Of a DNA stretch of 58,289 bases, positions 39,134 through 47,161 are shown one piece after another (position 1 is the first letter of the stretch; each line of letters starts with the position of its first letter). The DNA lies in contig QCIZ01000010.1 of NCBI GenBank assembly GCA_003216375.1, forward strand, positions 1 through 58,289, written 5' to 3'. This DNA comes from Prochlorococcus sp. AG-402-O21 (GTDB lineage: Bacteria > Cyanobacteriota > Cyanobacteriia > PCC-6307 > Cyanobiaceae). The notes under the pieces are model-generated. The model had not been told where the DNA came from. It worked only from the letters and a program-made list of their open reading frames with translations, and did not search any database. The translations under genes were made by a program, and so were the position numbers.

Positions 39134-39498
39134 ACAAAAGCGTATTCGTACTCTTCGATCTCTTCCCAATCATCTGCTGTGAGTTCTAAGCCAGCAAAAA
39201 TTTTGTCCTCACCAAGGAATTCAACAATAACCCTTAGAGAAGGGAAAAGAAAGTGATTCTCCTCGGCGTATTGAGCACTAAACAAACCTTTCTCTCCCCA
39301 GAAGAAGCGATCAGTAGTGTGTTCATTACGTCGCACATTTAGTATTGCTGGTGCATACAAGCCCTCTTCCGCAATAAAACGTCTCGCTGCGGTGACAGGT
39401 TTATGTTGGCCTGTTCCTAGATGAAAAATAGGAACATGCGACATGACACGCTGACCAGCGAGTCTGCGTCTGCTAATTCTTTTACGCTTCTTTGACAT
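39130..39498 (-). CDS. DUF3155 protein
   Basis: A 122-residue cyanobacterial protein. It begins with a very basic stretch MSKKRKRISRRRLAGQRV and ends acidic (DDWEEIEEYEYAFV). The centre, KPVTAARRFIAEEG, then NVRRNEHTTDRFFWGEKGLF and SAQYAEENHFLFPSLRVIV, is the DUF3155 pattern. The basic start suggests nucleic acid or ribosome binding, but that is inference. A striking set of inverted repeats lies upstream. Confidence 0.8.
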   Translation of the reverse strand: MSKKRKRISRRRLAGQRVMSHVPIFHLGTGQHKPVTAARRFIAEEGLYAPAILNVRRNEHTTDRFFWGEKGLFSAQYAEENHFLFPSLRVIVEFLGEDKIFAGLELTADDWEEIEEYEYAFV

Positions 39499-39551
39499 GA
39501 AAAAACAACCTTTGTTTTGGGAGAGAGGGCTAGAAACTTTTCTTTTTGTTC

Positions 39552-39694
39552 GCTCTAACTGAGGCTAGAGCAATTTGAGAAAAAGTTGAAACTGAGACGG
39601 AAAGTTTTTCTCAAAGAATTAAAAGTGGACTACAGAGGTTACCCATCAATCTCTGCCGCAGCCTCAACGTCACTCAAAGTGCTCACTTTTAATT
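39552..39694. ncRNA. Candidate structured RNA or leader between DUF3155 and the kinase
   Basis: Three stems lie in a row. GCTCTA/TAGAGC (39552-39571) has an 8-nt loop. TTTGAGAAAAA/TTTTTCTCAAA (39574-39615) is an 11-bp perfect stem with a 20-nt loop. AATTAAAAGTG/CACTTTTAATT (39617-39694) is an 11-bp perfect stem enclosing 56 nt that holds CAGAG-N12-CTCTG and CACT-CAA-AGTG. The enclosed core is notably richer in GC than its surroundings. Coding is unlikely here. Strand is undecided: it could be the DUF3155 leader (minus), a kinase leader (plus) or a free RNA. I recognise no known family. Confidence 0.45.
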
Positions 39695-39807
39695 AGATTT
39701 GAGATAACCTCCTAACAAGTAATCTAAATTCTTTATTAACATCTTAATACTTTTTTCAAATTTTTCAAGTTTTTGAGTACTTCGTTTTCCTTGTCTAAGA
39801 TTACATA

Positions 39808-40929
39808 ATGAGCTCAACGCATTATTCAGAAAGGTTTTTAAATTTTGTTCAACAGCAGTTGATGAGCTATCAAGCTGATCATGAGCTTGAGCATGTTGTT
39901 GTCTATGTAGCTAGATCTGGAGATAGTGGATCACCCACTCTAGAAGTGGTTGGTCAGTGGCCAAAGTCAGAAAAAATCTTGCAACCAGTAGAAACTGATA
40001 CTGCCCTTCGCACACCTTCATCTAATAGGAGGTGGTACCCGTTGCAAGAAGGATCAATATTATTAGGAGTTATTCGTGCGGAAAGGATTGCTTCTGAAGA
40101 AGAATGGCCCGAATCTCTTGATCAACGCCTGCAATCTATGTCGATTTTATTGGCTAACTCTCTTGCCTCTGAACTTGATAGAAAAAGGTTATTAGATCAA
40201 CTAGATGATCAAAAGGAACAGATATCTTTAATGGTTCATCAACTAAGAAATCCATTGGCGGCCCTTGGCACTTATGCAAAATTGCTTTTGAGAAAAATAG
40301 GCCCTGAAAGTGAGCATGAGAATCTTGTTAAAGGTCTAATAACTGAACAAGCGCAAGTTAATAAATATCTTTCTGCGCTTGATCAGCTTAGTCAAGTCAA
40401 ATTACCTCAAGCTGATGATGGATCAAACAGGTTACTCTTGCCTCCGCTTTTGCCAACTGAGACTTACATCAGTGTAAAAAGCTTAATAGAGCCATTGATA
40501 GATAGAGCTAAAGCAAGAGCAAATTTGCAAGGAAGAGAATGGCTTAGTCCTTCAGAGTGGCCAGAGTGGATGGAATCAAGATCGATTTCAGAAGGTGTTA
40601 TTGCTGAAATAGTCGCGAACCTTCTGGAAAATGCATTCCGTTATAGCCCTCCTCAATCCTCTATTGGTATAGATGTGATTGAAAATGGAATATGTATTTG
40701 GGACGCAGGTAATCCTATAAAGGAAGAAGAAAGAGAAAAGATTTTTGAGAAAGGTTTTAGGGGTGAAAGTGGTTCGAAAATGTCTGGAAGTGGAATAGGC
40801 CTTGCTCTTGCTAGGGATTTAGCTAGGCAATTAGGTGGGGATTTGAAATTAGTTGTTAATCCAAGTGAATTTAAAAATTCTTTGCCTGAATCAGGGAATG
40901 CTTTCGTTTTTACTTTGGAACCAAAATGA
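39808..40929 (+). CDS. Soluble sensor histidine kinase (Hik2/CSK-like)
   Basis: A 373-residue kinase with no membrane helix. The N-terminal half (about 1-120) looks like a GAF-type sensor domain, followed by the H-box LMVHQLRNPLAALGTYAKLL with phospho-accepting H144, then the N-box IVANLLENAFRYSPP, G1 IWDAGNPI and G2 GSGIGLALARDLARQLGG. The H-box wording HQLRNPLxAL is like cyanobacterial Hik2 and plastid CSK, which tie redox state to photosystem gene expression. The assignment is inference from motif wording. No response regulator gene is adjacent. The stop overlaps convergent cobS by 20 bp. Confidence 0.85.
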   Translation: MSSTHYSERFLNFVQQQLMSYQADHELEHVVVYVARSGDSGSPTLEVVGQWPKSEKILQPVETDTALRTPSSNRRWYPLQEGSILLGVIRAERIASEEEWPESLDQRLQSMSILLANSLASELDRKRLLDQLDDQKEQISLMVHQLRNPLAALGTYAKLLLRKIGPESEHENLVKGLITEQAQVNKYLSALDQLSQVKLPQADDGSNRLLLPPLLPTETYISVKSLIEPLIDRAKARANLQGREWLSPSEWPEWMESRSISEGVIAEIVANLLENAFRYSPPQSSIGIDVIENGICIWDAGNPIKEEEREKIFEKGFRGESGSKMSGSGIGLALARDLARQLGGDLKLVVNPSEFKNSLPESGNAFVFTLEPK

Positions 40930-41689
40930 TACTTAATAGTAATAGATTTATTGTTTCAGTTATCACTAAACCTGCTCCATAGCTATCTCCGCTATGACCT
41001 CCCAAGTATTTATTTATTAAGTGTGGAATTAATATTGAAGTAATCAATCCTGAGAAAATACAATATATTAATAATAAAGTATTAGATATATTTAAATTGG
41101 TTAAATATAGAAAAAATACTATTCCTATAGAGAGAATTATTAATGATGGTCTTATTTCTTTAGATATACCTTTCCAGTGTTCATGGTGAAAGGAAAGTGA
41201 TTCTTTTTTGAAGATGTAATCATAATTTTCAATTGCAAAAATTTGGGATAGTCTTCCCCAAAATGCAGATAAAGGGAATGCAAAGGGCGCAAGTAAATCA
41301 AGCTTCATGATTGCTGCTATTTGAAGAATCAAAATAATTATTAAACTTTGCACACCTATGGCGCCCACTCTGCTGTCTCTCATTGCCTCAATTCGCTTTG
41401 ATGGACCTGCACCAATCCCATCAGCGGTATCCATTAAACCGTCAATGTGAAGTCCACCAGTGATTACAACGCTAATTGCAAAAGATATCAAGGCGACGGA
41501 AATGTTTGGCCAACTAAAGTATTTCAATAAAAGCCAAGACAATGATTGTAAAAAGCCAATGAAAATTCCTATTAAAGGTGCAAAACGTGCAATTCTTGTA
41601 AATTTAGGTTTGACGAATGGCCATGGAGGTAAAATTGTGTAAAAAACCCATGCACCTGCAAGGTCCCTTAGCCAGTTTTTAAAAATCAG
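40910..41689 (-). CDS. cobS: Adenosylcobinamide-GDP ribazoletransferase (cobalamin synthase), non-AUG start
   Basis: A membrane enzyme joining adenosylcobinamide-GDP to the lower ligand at the end of (pseudo)cobalamin synthesis. The conserved acidic motif GGLHIDGLMDTADGIGAG lies in the middle, and several membrane helices are evident. The first ordinary start, TTG at 41542, would give 210 residues and cut off the family N-terminus. The frame stays open upstream through KNWLRDLAGAWVFYTILPPW, a typical CobS beginning, up to a stop at about 41708, yet contains no ATG, GTG or TTG before 41542. CTG at 41689 sits 8 nt after GAGG; ATT at 41686 and 41692 are alternatives. I place the start at 41689 (259 aa). 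Confidence 0.85.
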   Translation of the reverse strand: MIFKNWLRDLAGAWVFYTILPPWPFVKPKFTRIARFAPLIGIFIGFLQSLSWLLLKYFSWPNISVALISFAISVVITGGLHIDGLMDTADGIGAGPSKRIEAMRDSRVGAIGVQSLIIILILQIAAIMKLDLLAPFAFPLSAFWGRLSQIFAIENYDYIFKKESLSFHHEHWKGISKEIRPSLIILSIGIVFFLYLTNLNISNTLLLIYCIFSGLITSILIPHLINKYLGGHSGDSYGAGLVITETINLLLLSIILVPK

Positions 41690-41719
41690 AATTACAACCT
41701 CAACTGTTTCTTAGATCTC

Positions 41720-41741
41720 AAATTAGTTATATAACTAATTT
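41720..41741. promoter_or_regulatory. Perfect 22-bp palindrome between cobS and tgt
   Basis: AAATTAGTTAT is followed directly by its reverse complement ATAACTAATTT. It lies 31 bp before the probable cobS start and 24 bp before the tgt start, so it could be a shared operator or the core of overlapping promoters (TATAAC and TATAACTAAT give -10-like words). No known regulator site is recognised. Confidence 0.5.
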
Positions 41742-41765
41742 AAGTTATGGAATATTTAGGAATAA

Positions 41766-42896
41766 TTGAAAAAGCCCTTCTTTGATTTTCAAATAAAAAG
41801 CAGATGCAATTCGACATTAGCTCGGGTCTGCTCTTTTAAAACGCCAAATGGAATTGTAAATACTCCAAGATTTATGCCAGTAGGAACGTTAGGAACAGTC
41901 AAGGGCATTACATCAGAGCAGCTTAAGAGAACAGGAGCGGAAATGATTCTTGCTAATACTTTTCATCTTCATCTGCAGCCTGGAGAAAAGATTGTTCAAG
42001 ATGCAGGGGGGCTACATAAATTTATGTGTTGGAATAAGCCAATACTTACTGACTCAGGAGGCTTTCAAGTTTTTAGTTTGGCAAAGTTAAATAAAATTGA
42101 TGATGAAGGAGTTTCGTTTCAAAGTCCCAGAGATGGGAAACATATTTTTTTGACTCCTGAAAAAGCCACTGAAATTCAAATGGCCTTAAGCTCAGATGTC
42201 GCCATGGCTTTTGATCAATGCCCCCCTTACCCAGCTAGTGAATCAGACGTTGAGGAGGCCTGTAAAAGGACTCACCACTGGTTAGAGAGATGTTTAAATG
42301 CTCATACTAAAGATGACCAAGCAGTTTTTGGAATAGTTCAAGGTGGGTGCTTCCCTCATTTGAGGGAATTGAGCGCAAAAATTGTCTCAGGATTCGACTT
42401 GCCTGGGATTGCTATCGGAGGTGTAAGCGTAGGTGAACCAATAAATCAAATGCACAAAATCGTAAGAGAAACCTGTCCGTTATTACCTGATGATCGACCC
42501 AGATACTTAATGGGGATTGGAACCTTAAGAGAAATGGCCGTAGCTGTAGCAAATGGTGTAGATCTATTCGACTGTGTCATACCAACGCGCTTGGGAAGAC
42601 ATGGGAGCGCATTAGTTAATGGGGAAACATGGAATTTAAGAAATTCTCGTTTTAAAGACGATTACAGACCGTTGGATTCATCATGTAATTGTGAAGCTTG
42701 TACTGGATATACAAGGGCATATATTCATCATTTAATTCGCAACAAAGAATTACTTGGTCTTACACTTTTGAGTCTGCACAATCTCACGCATTTGATCCGT
42801 TTTACAGGTGCTATGAGGCAAGCAATTATTGAAGGTTGTTTTTCAGAGGATTTCGCTCCGTGGCAGAGTGACTCTAAAGCGCGTCATACGTGGTAG
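41766..42896 (+). CDS. tgt: Queuine/preQ1 tRNA-guanine transglycosylase
   Basis: Exchanges G34 for a queuosine precursor in tRNAs for Asp, Asn, His and Tyr. The 376-residue TIM-barrel protein has [14 protein letters not shown], the active-site Asp in [12 protein letters not shown] near 96, [13 protein letters not shown]-like [28 protein letters not shown] near 265, and the zinc site [17 protein letters not shown] near 304-320. The start is TTG at 41766 with TAGG 6 nt upstream; no better start is present. psbK follows 34 bp downstream, the arrangement seen in other Prochlorococcus. Confidence 0.95.
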   Translation: MKKPFFDFQIKSRCNSTLARVCSFKTPNGIVNTPRFMPVGTLGTVKGITSEQLKRTGAEMILANTFHLHLQPGEKIVQDAGGLHKFMCWNKPILTDSGGFQVFSLAKLNKIDDEGVSFQSPRDGKHIFLTPEKATEIQMALSSDVAMAFDQCPPYPASESDVEEACKRTHHWLERCLNAHTKDDQAVFGIVQGGCFPHLRELSAKIVSGFDLPGIAIGGVSVGEPINQMHKIVRETCPLLPDDRPRYLMGIGTLREMAVAVANGVDLFDCVIPTRLGRHGSALVNGETWNLRNSRFKDDYRPLDSSCNCEACTGYTRAYIHHLIRNKELLGLTLLSLHNLTHLIRFTGAMRQAIIEGCFSEDFAPWQSDSKARHTW

Positions 42897-42930
42897 CGTG
42901 CGTGCTTAATACGTCCATTATTTCTTAGGG

Positions 42931-43074
42931 ATGGCACTGATTAATCTCGACTTACTAGCTGAACTTCCGGTTGCTTACCAGGCTTTTGCACCAACAGTGG
43001 ATGTACTTCCGCTTATACCTCTTTTCTTCTTTCTGCTTGTTTTTGTTTGGCAAGCAGCAGTTGGCTTTCGTTAA
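42931..43074 (+). CDS. psbK: Photosystem II protein PsbK
   Basis: A 47-residue PSII subunit bound to CP43. The precursor [20 protein letters not shown] is cleaved before the mature part, whose [21 protein letters not shown] is the diagnostic PsbK membrane helix. ATG at 42931 follows TTAGGG. A long-stem terminator with a 17-T tail lies about 65 bp after the stop. Confidence 0.95.
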   Translation: MALINLDLLAELPVAYQAFAPTVDVLPLIPLFFFLLVFVWQAAVGFR

Positions 43075-43137
43075 AAACGAAGTTTTTTCTTCTGATTTTT
43101 TAAAATTTAAGTAATCGATTAAAGGTTCTTAACAAAA

Positions 43138-43190
43138 TAAAACTTTTGCTCGAAATAAAACATCGGGCAAAAGTTTTTTTTTTTTTTTTT
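43138..43190 (+). terminator. Terminator after psbK
   Basis: AAAACTTTTGC(TCG) pairs with (CGG)GCAAAAGTTTT around a loop of about 13 nt, followed by an unbroken run of T's (17 bases counted from the last G). It serves psbK on the plus strand; the converging oxidoreductase gene ends 20 bp later. Confidence 0.88.
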
Positions 43191-43210
43191 GACTATTTGA
43201 TCTGTTTTAT

Positions 43211-44233
43211 TTAAATCCCTTTTCCAAGTAAAATGTCTTCACTTGGCATTGATACTGCTTTTTCAATTAAATCAGCCAGATGAAGAGCTCTAGATGCTTG
43301 AAGCCCTCCAACAGCAGGTTTCTCCTTGCCTCTAACACATTGCAAGAAATGCTCAAGCTCTGCATACAATGGCTCAATTGATGTTGTACTCACTTCTTCA
43401 ATAAAACCATCGTTTCGATAAAGTAATTCTCCATGATCTGCTGAATACCATTCATGAGCCTTTCTATGGATATGAATATTGTGGTTTAGAAAATCTGTTT
43501 CTATAAGACTTTGTTTGCAATGAGCGCTCAAACTTCTAATTTTTTTGTGACTCATTTTGCTCGCAGTCAGACTCGCAACCACTCCATTTTGAAATCCCAG
43601 TGTCGCGTTAACGTAATCCATAGGCCCATCTCCACTACATCCTCCAACTGCAGCAAGTCTTATCACTTTTGAATTTGCAAGTTCAATAACTAAATCAATA
43701 TCGTGAATCATTAAGTCCAATACGACTGACACATCATTAGCCCTCTCGGGATGAGGGCTATGCCTTCTAGCCTCAAGAACTACAACTTCTTCATTAGCAA
43801 CTACTTTTGTTAATTCTCTAAAAGCTGGATTAAATCTTTCTATATGGCCAACTTGTAATAGCTTTTTTGCATTGTTTGATGCATTAATCAAAGATGAGGC
43901 TTCTTCTTTATTTGCTGCTATCGGTTTTTCAATTAAAACATGTTTACCGGAATTTAGACATTCTAGACCTACTTCATGGTGAAACATCGTAGGTACAGCA
44001 ACACATACAGCTTCTACTTGATGTAATAAGTCCTTGTAATTCCTGTACCAATTACAATTAAATTGATCCATAGCTAATTTTCCTCTTTCTTCATCTAAAT
44101 CTGCAACTCCTACTAACTCAGCATCTTTGAGAAGACTAAGAACTCTCGCGTGGTGCCAACCCATATTTCCAATTCCTATTACCCCAACTTTCACAGGGAT
44201 AATATTTTCGATGATCTTGGAAATTTTTTTCAT
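43211..44233 (-). CDS. Gfo/Idh/MocA family oxidoreductase
   Basis: A 340-residue NAD(P)-dependent dehydrogenase. The Rossmann motif is VKVGVIGIGNMGWHHARVL near 17-33, with the Lys-containing EKPIAANKEEA near 97 as catalytic motif, and the C-terminal alpha/beta domain. Such enzymes oxidize sugars, inositols or sugar nucleotides; the substrate here is not clear. The CBS/CNNM gene lies 20 bp upstream on the same strand. Confidence 0.88.
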   Translation of the reverse strand: MKKISKIIENIIPVKVGVIGIGNMGWHHARVLSLLKDAELVGVADLDEERGKLAMDQFNCNWYRNYKDLLHQVEAVCVAVPTMFHHEVGLECLNSGKHVLIEKPIAANKEEASSLINASNNAKKLLQVGHIERFNPAFRELTKVVANEEVVVLEARRHSPHPERANDVSVVLDLMIHDIDLVIELANSKVIRLAAVGGCSGDGPMDYVNATLGFQNGVVASLTASKMSHKKIRSLSAHCKQSLIETDFLNHNIHIHRKAHEWYSADHGELLYRNDGFIEEVSTTSIEPLYAELEHFLQCVRGKEKPAVGGLQASRALHLADLIEKAVSMPSEDILLGKGI

Positions 44234-44253
44234 GTTTACTCTCTGATTAATTA

Positions 44254-45522
44254 TTATTTAGGAAGTATTATTTTTACTTTGTTTATTCTTGGACCTTTCA
44301 TAGAAATAATTTCAAATATAATTTTATTATGAACGAACGTTTCTCCTGAGCTGGGAATTTCTTGGAGTTTTTCTAAAACGAATCCAGCAAGAGTGTAATG
44401 ATCATCAGCTTCTGGCAATTCTAATTTAAGCTCTCTATTTAGTTCTATTACTTCTATCTCGCCAGATGTAATCCATATTTTTTTCGAGTCATCAATAGGT
44501 CTTAGCTCAGATTCTTTATTATCAAACTGAATCTCATCACCAACAATTTCACCTGTTAAGTCTGCTGATGTTATTAATCCTTCAGTTCCTCCATATTCAT
44601 CAACAACCAATAGTAGTGGGTTCCCATTTTTGATTAGGGGTAGTAATTCGGCCAAAGTAGAAGTTTCTAACACACGAATGACTGGTTTTATATAAGGCTT
44701 TAAAGATGAGTTGGCTTGCATTTCCCCTTTGGCTATTGGGTCAGCAAGTTGCCTTAAATCTAAAACTCCAAGAACATTATCAAGGGAATCATCAATTACT
44801 AAGTATCTTGCATGACGAGTTTTATGAACTTCTTCCATCATTTGAGCGAAGGAAACCTCTTTAGGAAGAGTAACCATTCCTGATCTAGGAACCATTACCT
44901 CTCTGACTTGTGTATCTCTCAAAGCAAACACACCTTCAAGTATGTTCCTTTCATCAGGCTTTAATCCTGTTACGCCGCCAGTTTCAATTAATTTCTCTAA
45001 TTCTCCTGCAGAGAATGCAGCTGTCGTAAGACTTTCTGATTGAGTCTTGAGTCTAAATAATCTAAGAATTAATAAAGCAAGTCCTTCTAGTAAAGAAAGA
45101 AATGGTGACATCCATTTTATTGCGGCCTCAATTAGAGGTGATAATTTTAGGGCAGAAGTCTCTGGTTGATTAAGAACAAGTGCTTTTGGAAGAAGACCAG
45201 ATATCAGAGTTGCCAAAAGTACAACAGTAATAAAAAGTCCTAGATCTAAAAAATAGTTAATTGAAGCATTATTTCCCCACCATTGAGTTGCTAAATTTTT
45301 GCAGATCCAACCAATTGAAATTAATGAAATAGTTATTCCTAACTCTGCTATTAATAGGGTTCTTCTCAGCCTTTTCTGTAGACGAATTATGGAATTGGAA
45401 CCTGGAAGCCCATCTTCTACCAGTCTTTGAACCTTAGTTGAACGAAGTCGCAAAATGGCAAATTGACCTGCATTGAAAAATGCTGGTATTACAAGCAATA
45501 TACAAAGAAGTAATAAACTCAT
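44254..45522 (-). CDS. CNNM/CBS-domain transporter-like membrane protein (hemolysin family)
   Basis: A 422-residue protein of the CorC/HlyC-like family. An N-terminal DUF21 membrane domain with about four helices (about 1-140) is followed by paired CBS domains (REVMVPRSGMVTLPKE and VLGVLDLRQLADPI, then ETSTLAELLPLIKNG, LLLVVDEYGGTEGLIT) and a C-terminal CorC-HlyC domain with LPEADDHYTLAGFVLEKL. Relatives move or sense Mg2+ or Co2+. The upstream neighbour is a tRNA gene on the same strand. Confidence 0.92.
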   Translation of the reverse strand: MSLLLLCILLVIPAFFNAGQFAILRLRSTKVQRLVEDGLPGSNSIIRLQKRLRRTLLIAELGITISLISIGWICKNLATQWWGNNASINYFLDLGLFITVVLLATLISGLLPKALVLNQPETSALKLSPLIEAAIKWMSPFLSLLEGLALLILRLFRLKTQSESLTTAAFSAGELEKLIETGGVTGLKPDERNILEGVFALRDTQVREVMVPRSGMVTLPKEVSFAQMMEEVHKTRHARYLVIDDSLDNVLGVLDLRQLADPIAKGEMQANSSLKPYIKPVIRVLETSTLAELLPLIKNGNPLLLVVDEYGGTEGLITSADLTGEIVGDEIQFDNKESELRPIDDSKKIWITSGEIEVIELNRELKLELPEADDHYTLAGFVLEKLQEIPSSGETFVHNKIIFEIISMKGPRINKVKIILPK

Positions 45523-45536
45523 TAATAATTTTTTTA

Positions 45537-45609
45537 TGGGGGTGGCGAGGATCGAACTCGCCTAAGGCGAATTATGAGTTCGCTGCATTCACCAGATTGC
45601 TACACCCCC
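45537..45609 (-). tRNA. tRNA with CAU anticodon (Met elongator or Ile2)
   Basis: A 73-nt cloverleaf on the minus strand: acceptor GGGGGTG/CACCCCC with discriminator A, anticodon stem GCGAA/TTCGC, loop CTCATAA (anticodon CAT), T-arm GGCGAGTTCGATCCTCGCC. It is not initiator: position 1-72 is a G-C pair and the anticodon stem lacks the three G-C pairs. Elongator Met and lysidine-modified Ile2 look alike at the DNA level; I favour Met weakly. CCA is not encoded. Confidence 0.9.
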
Positions 45610-45719
45610 AAAAAAGCAGAACTAGAAACTTTTTTTGATAATAGTTAATTAGTTTGCCTAAAGTAAATATATATCTAATCCCACCAAGATGTTTAATAAT
45701 TAAACTTGCATATAAAGAT

Positions 45720-46298
45720 ATGACTCCATTGAATCCTTCATTAGATGGAATAAAAGAAACTCTTTTAACTTTATTAGCTCAACAAGCTTATAGATTTGGA
45801 GATTTCTCTTTGGCTTCCGGTAAAAAAAGTTCTCATTACGTCAATTGCAAGCCAGTCTCTCTCTCAGGTCCAGGACTCTTGTCGATAAGTTCACTATTCC
45901 TAAAACAATTAAACGATAGTGATAGTGCTGTAGCTGGACTGACTTTGGGTGCTGACCCTCTAGTTAGTGGCGTTGTAATGTTGGCAGCTCAATCAGGTAT
46001 TAATTTAAGCGGTTTAATAGTAAGGAAAGAAGCTAAAGGTCATGGAACTGGAGCGTGGTTAGAAGGACCTTTGCCTCCAAAGGGCTCTGTGATTACTGTC
46101 CTGGAGGATGTTGTCACTACTGGTGGCTCTTCTCTGAAGGCTGTTGAAAAACTTAGAAATCAAGGGTATTTAGTTAACCAAGTACTAGCAATAGTCGATA
46201 GAGAAGAAGGAGGTCTAGATGCTATGAATAAAGCTGATTTAGATTTAAATAGTCTTTTCTTTTTAAAAGAGATTGTTGAAAGAGCTAAAAGCTTGTAA
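45720..46298 (+). CDS. pyrE: Orotate phosphoribosyltransferase
   Basis: Makes orotidine 5'-phosphate from orotate and PRPP. From ATG at 45720 it gives 192 residues, the usual length. Motifs are [20 protein letters not shown] near the start, [14 protein letters not shown] in the middle, and the PRPP loop [24 protein letters not shown] at 45654 would add 22 residues with no family match, so it is rejected. ygfZ starts on the last base of its stop (TAATG). Confidence 0.95.
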   Translation: MTPLNPSLDGIKETLLTLLAQQAYRFGDFSLASGKKSSHYVNCKPVSLSGPGLLSISSLFLKQLNDSDSAVAGLTLGADPLVSGVVMLAAQSGINLSGLIVRKEAKGHGTGAWLEGPLPPKGSVITVLEDVVTTGGSSLKAVEKLRNQGYLVNQVLAIVDREEGGLDAMNKADLDLNSLFFLKEIVERAKSL

Positions 46299-47146
46299 TG
46301 ACAGAAAATAAATCATTGATGTGGGATGAAACATTCCCTTCATTACTTCTAACAGGAGAAGGTACTGCTGCTTTTTTACACGGTCAAACAACCGCTGATG
46401 TTTTTGCTAATAAAAAACTAGACCGAATATTCATGAGTTGTTGGCTATCAACTAAAGGATCTTTAAAAGCTCTATTGGAAATTCGACTTTCAGATGATAG
46501 GGCTGAGATTGTTATTATTAGTGGTGAAATTAATTCTGTAAGAGATGGATTTGAATCAGTGATATTTCCTGCAGATAAAGTTAAGTTAGAAGTTATAGAT
46601 CCAATTAGAAGAAGACAAGAAATAAATAATAATAATTCATGGAAGGAATCAAATTTTAGTTGGATTGATAATACTGATGTGAGCTTAGAAGAAGTAACTA
46701 ACTCTACAAAAGCTACTAAAGAAGAATTAGAAAATTGGAAAATAAGACAAGGAATACCTAGCTTTGAGAGAGAGATAAATGGAGAAACAAATCCTTATGA
46801 ATTAGGATTAGCAGATACAATAGATCTTGATAAAGGCTGTTATCTAGGTCAAGAGGCAATGGCTAGGTTTTTCAGGGCTAAATCACTAAAATGTCAACTT
46901 CGTTATTGGGAAGCTTATGGAGAATCTAATGGGTTTGATATTGGTAAAAAGTTTTTTAGCACTAAGCAAGATGAAGGATCAAAGAAAAATGTAGGAGTTG
47001 TTACTTCTTTAATGAGGGTTAACAATAATTCTTTTAAGGGACTGGCATTAATTAAGAAAAATTTTCTTGATAACGATTTTTGCTTTTCTGAAAATGGTGA
47101 ATATATCACTATAAAAAAAACAATCTCTTTTACTCATCCGTTTTAA
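46298..47146 (+). CDS. ygfZ: YgfZ/GcvT-like folate-binding protein
   Basis: A 282-residue protein of the YgfZ family, which uses folate to help assemble or repair Fe-S enzymes. The signature KGCYLGQEAMAR is intact, with the conserved Cys, near residue 184. FLHGQTTADV near the start is another family match. Coupled to pyrE by a 1-bp stop-start overlap; the C-terminal beta domain is shorter than in E. coli. It converges on the RecB-like nuclease gene with a 15-bp gap. Confidence 0.88.
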   Translation: MTENKSLMWDETFPSLLLTGEGTAAFLHGQTTADVFANKKLDRIFMSCWLSTKGSLKALLEIRLSDDRAEIVIISGEINSVRDGFESVIFPADKVKLEVIDPIRRRQEINNNNSWKESNFSWIDNTDVSLEEVTNSTKATKEELENWKIRQGIPSFEREINGETNPYELGLADTIDLDKGCYLGQEAMARFFRAKSLKCQLRYWEAYGESNGFDIGKKFFSTKQDEGSKKNVGVVTSLMRVNNNSFKGLALIKKNFLDNDFCFSENGEYITIKKTISFTHPF

Positions 47147-47161
47147 TCTATTGCGATATTC

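Noticed and set aside
39639-39686. Minus-strand GTG frame of 15 codons inside the structured region
   Set aside because: The nearest Shine-Dalgarno-like AGGAGG is about 20 nt away and the frame is very short; kept only as a note to the RNA candidate.
41701-41765. preQ1 riboswitch ahead of tgt
   Set aside because: The short gap lacks the preQ1 aptamer hairpin and A-rich tail; only a palindrome is present.
45654-45719. TTG start adding 22 residues to pyrE
   Set aside because: The extra residues match nothing in the family and ATG at 45720 gives the normal length.
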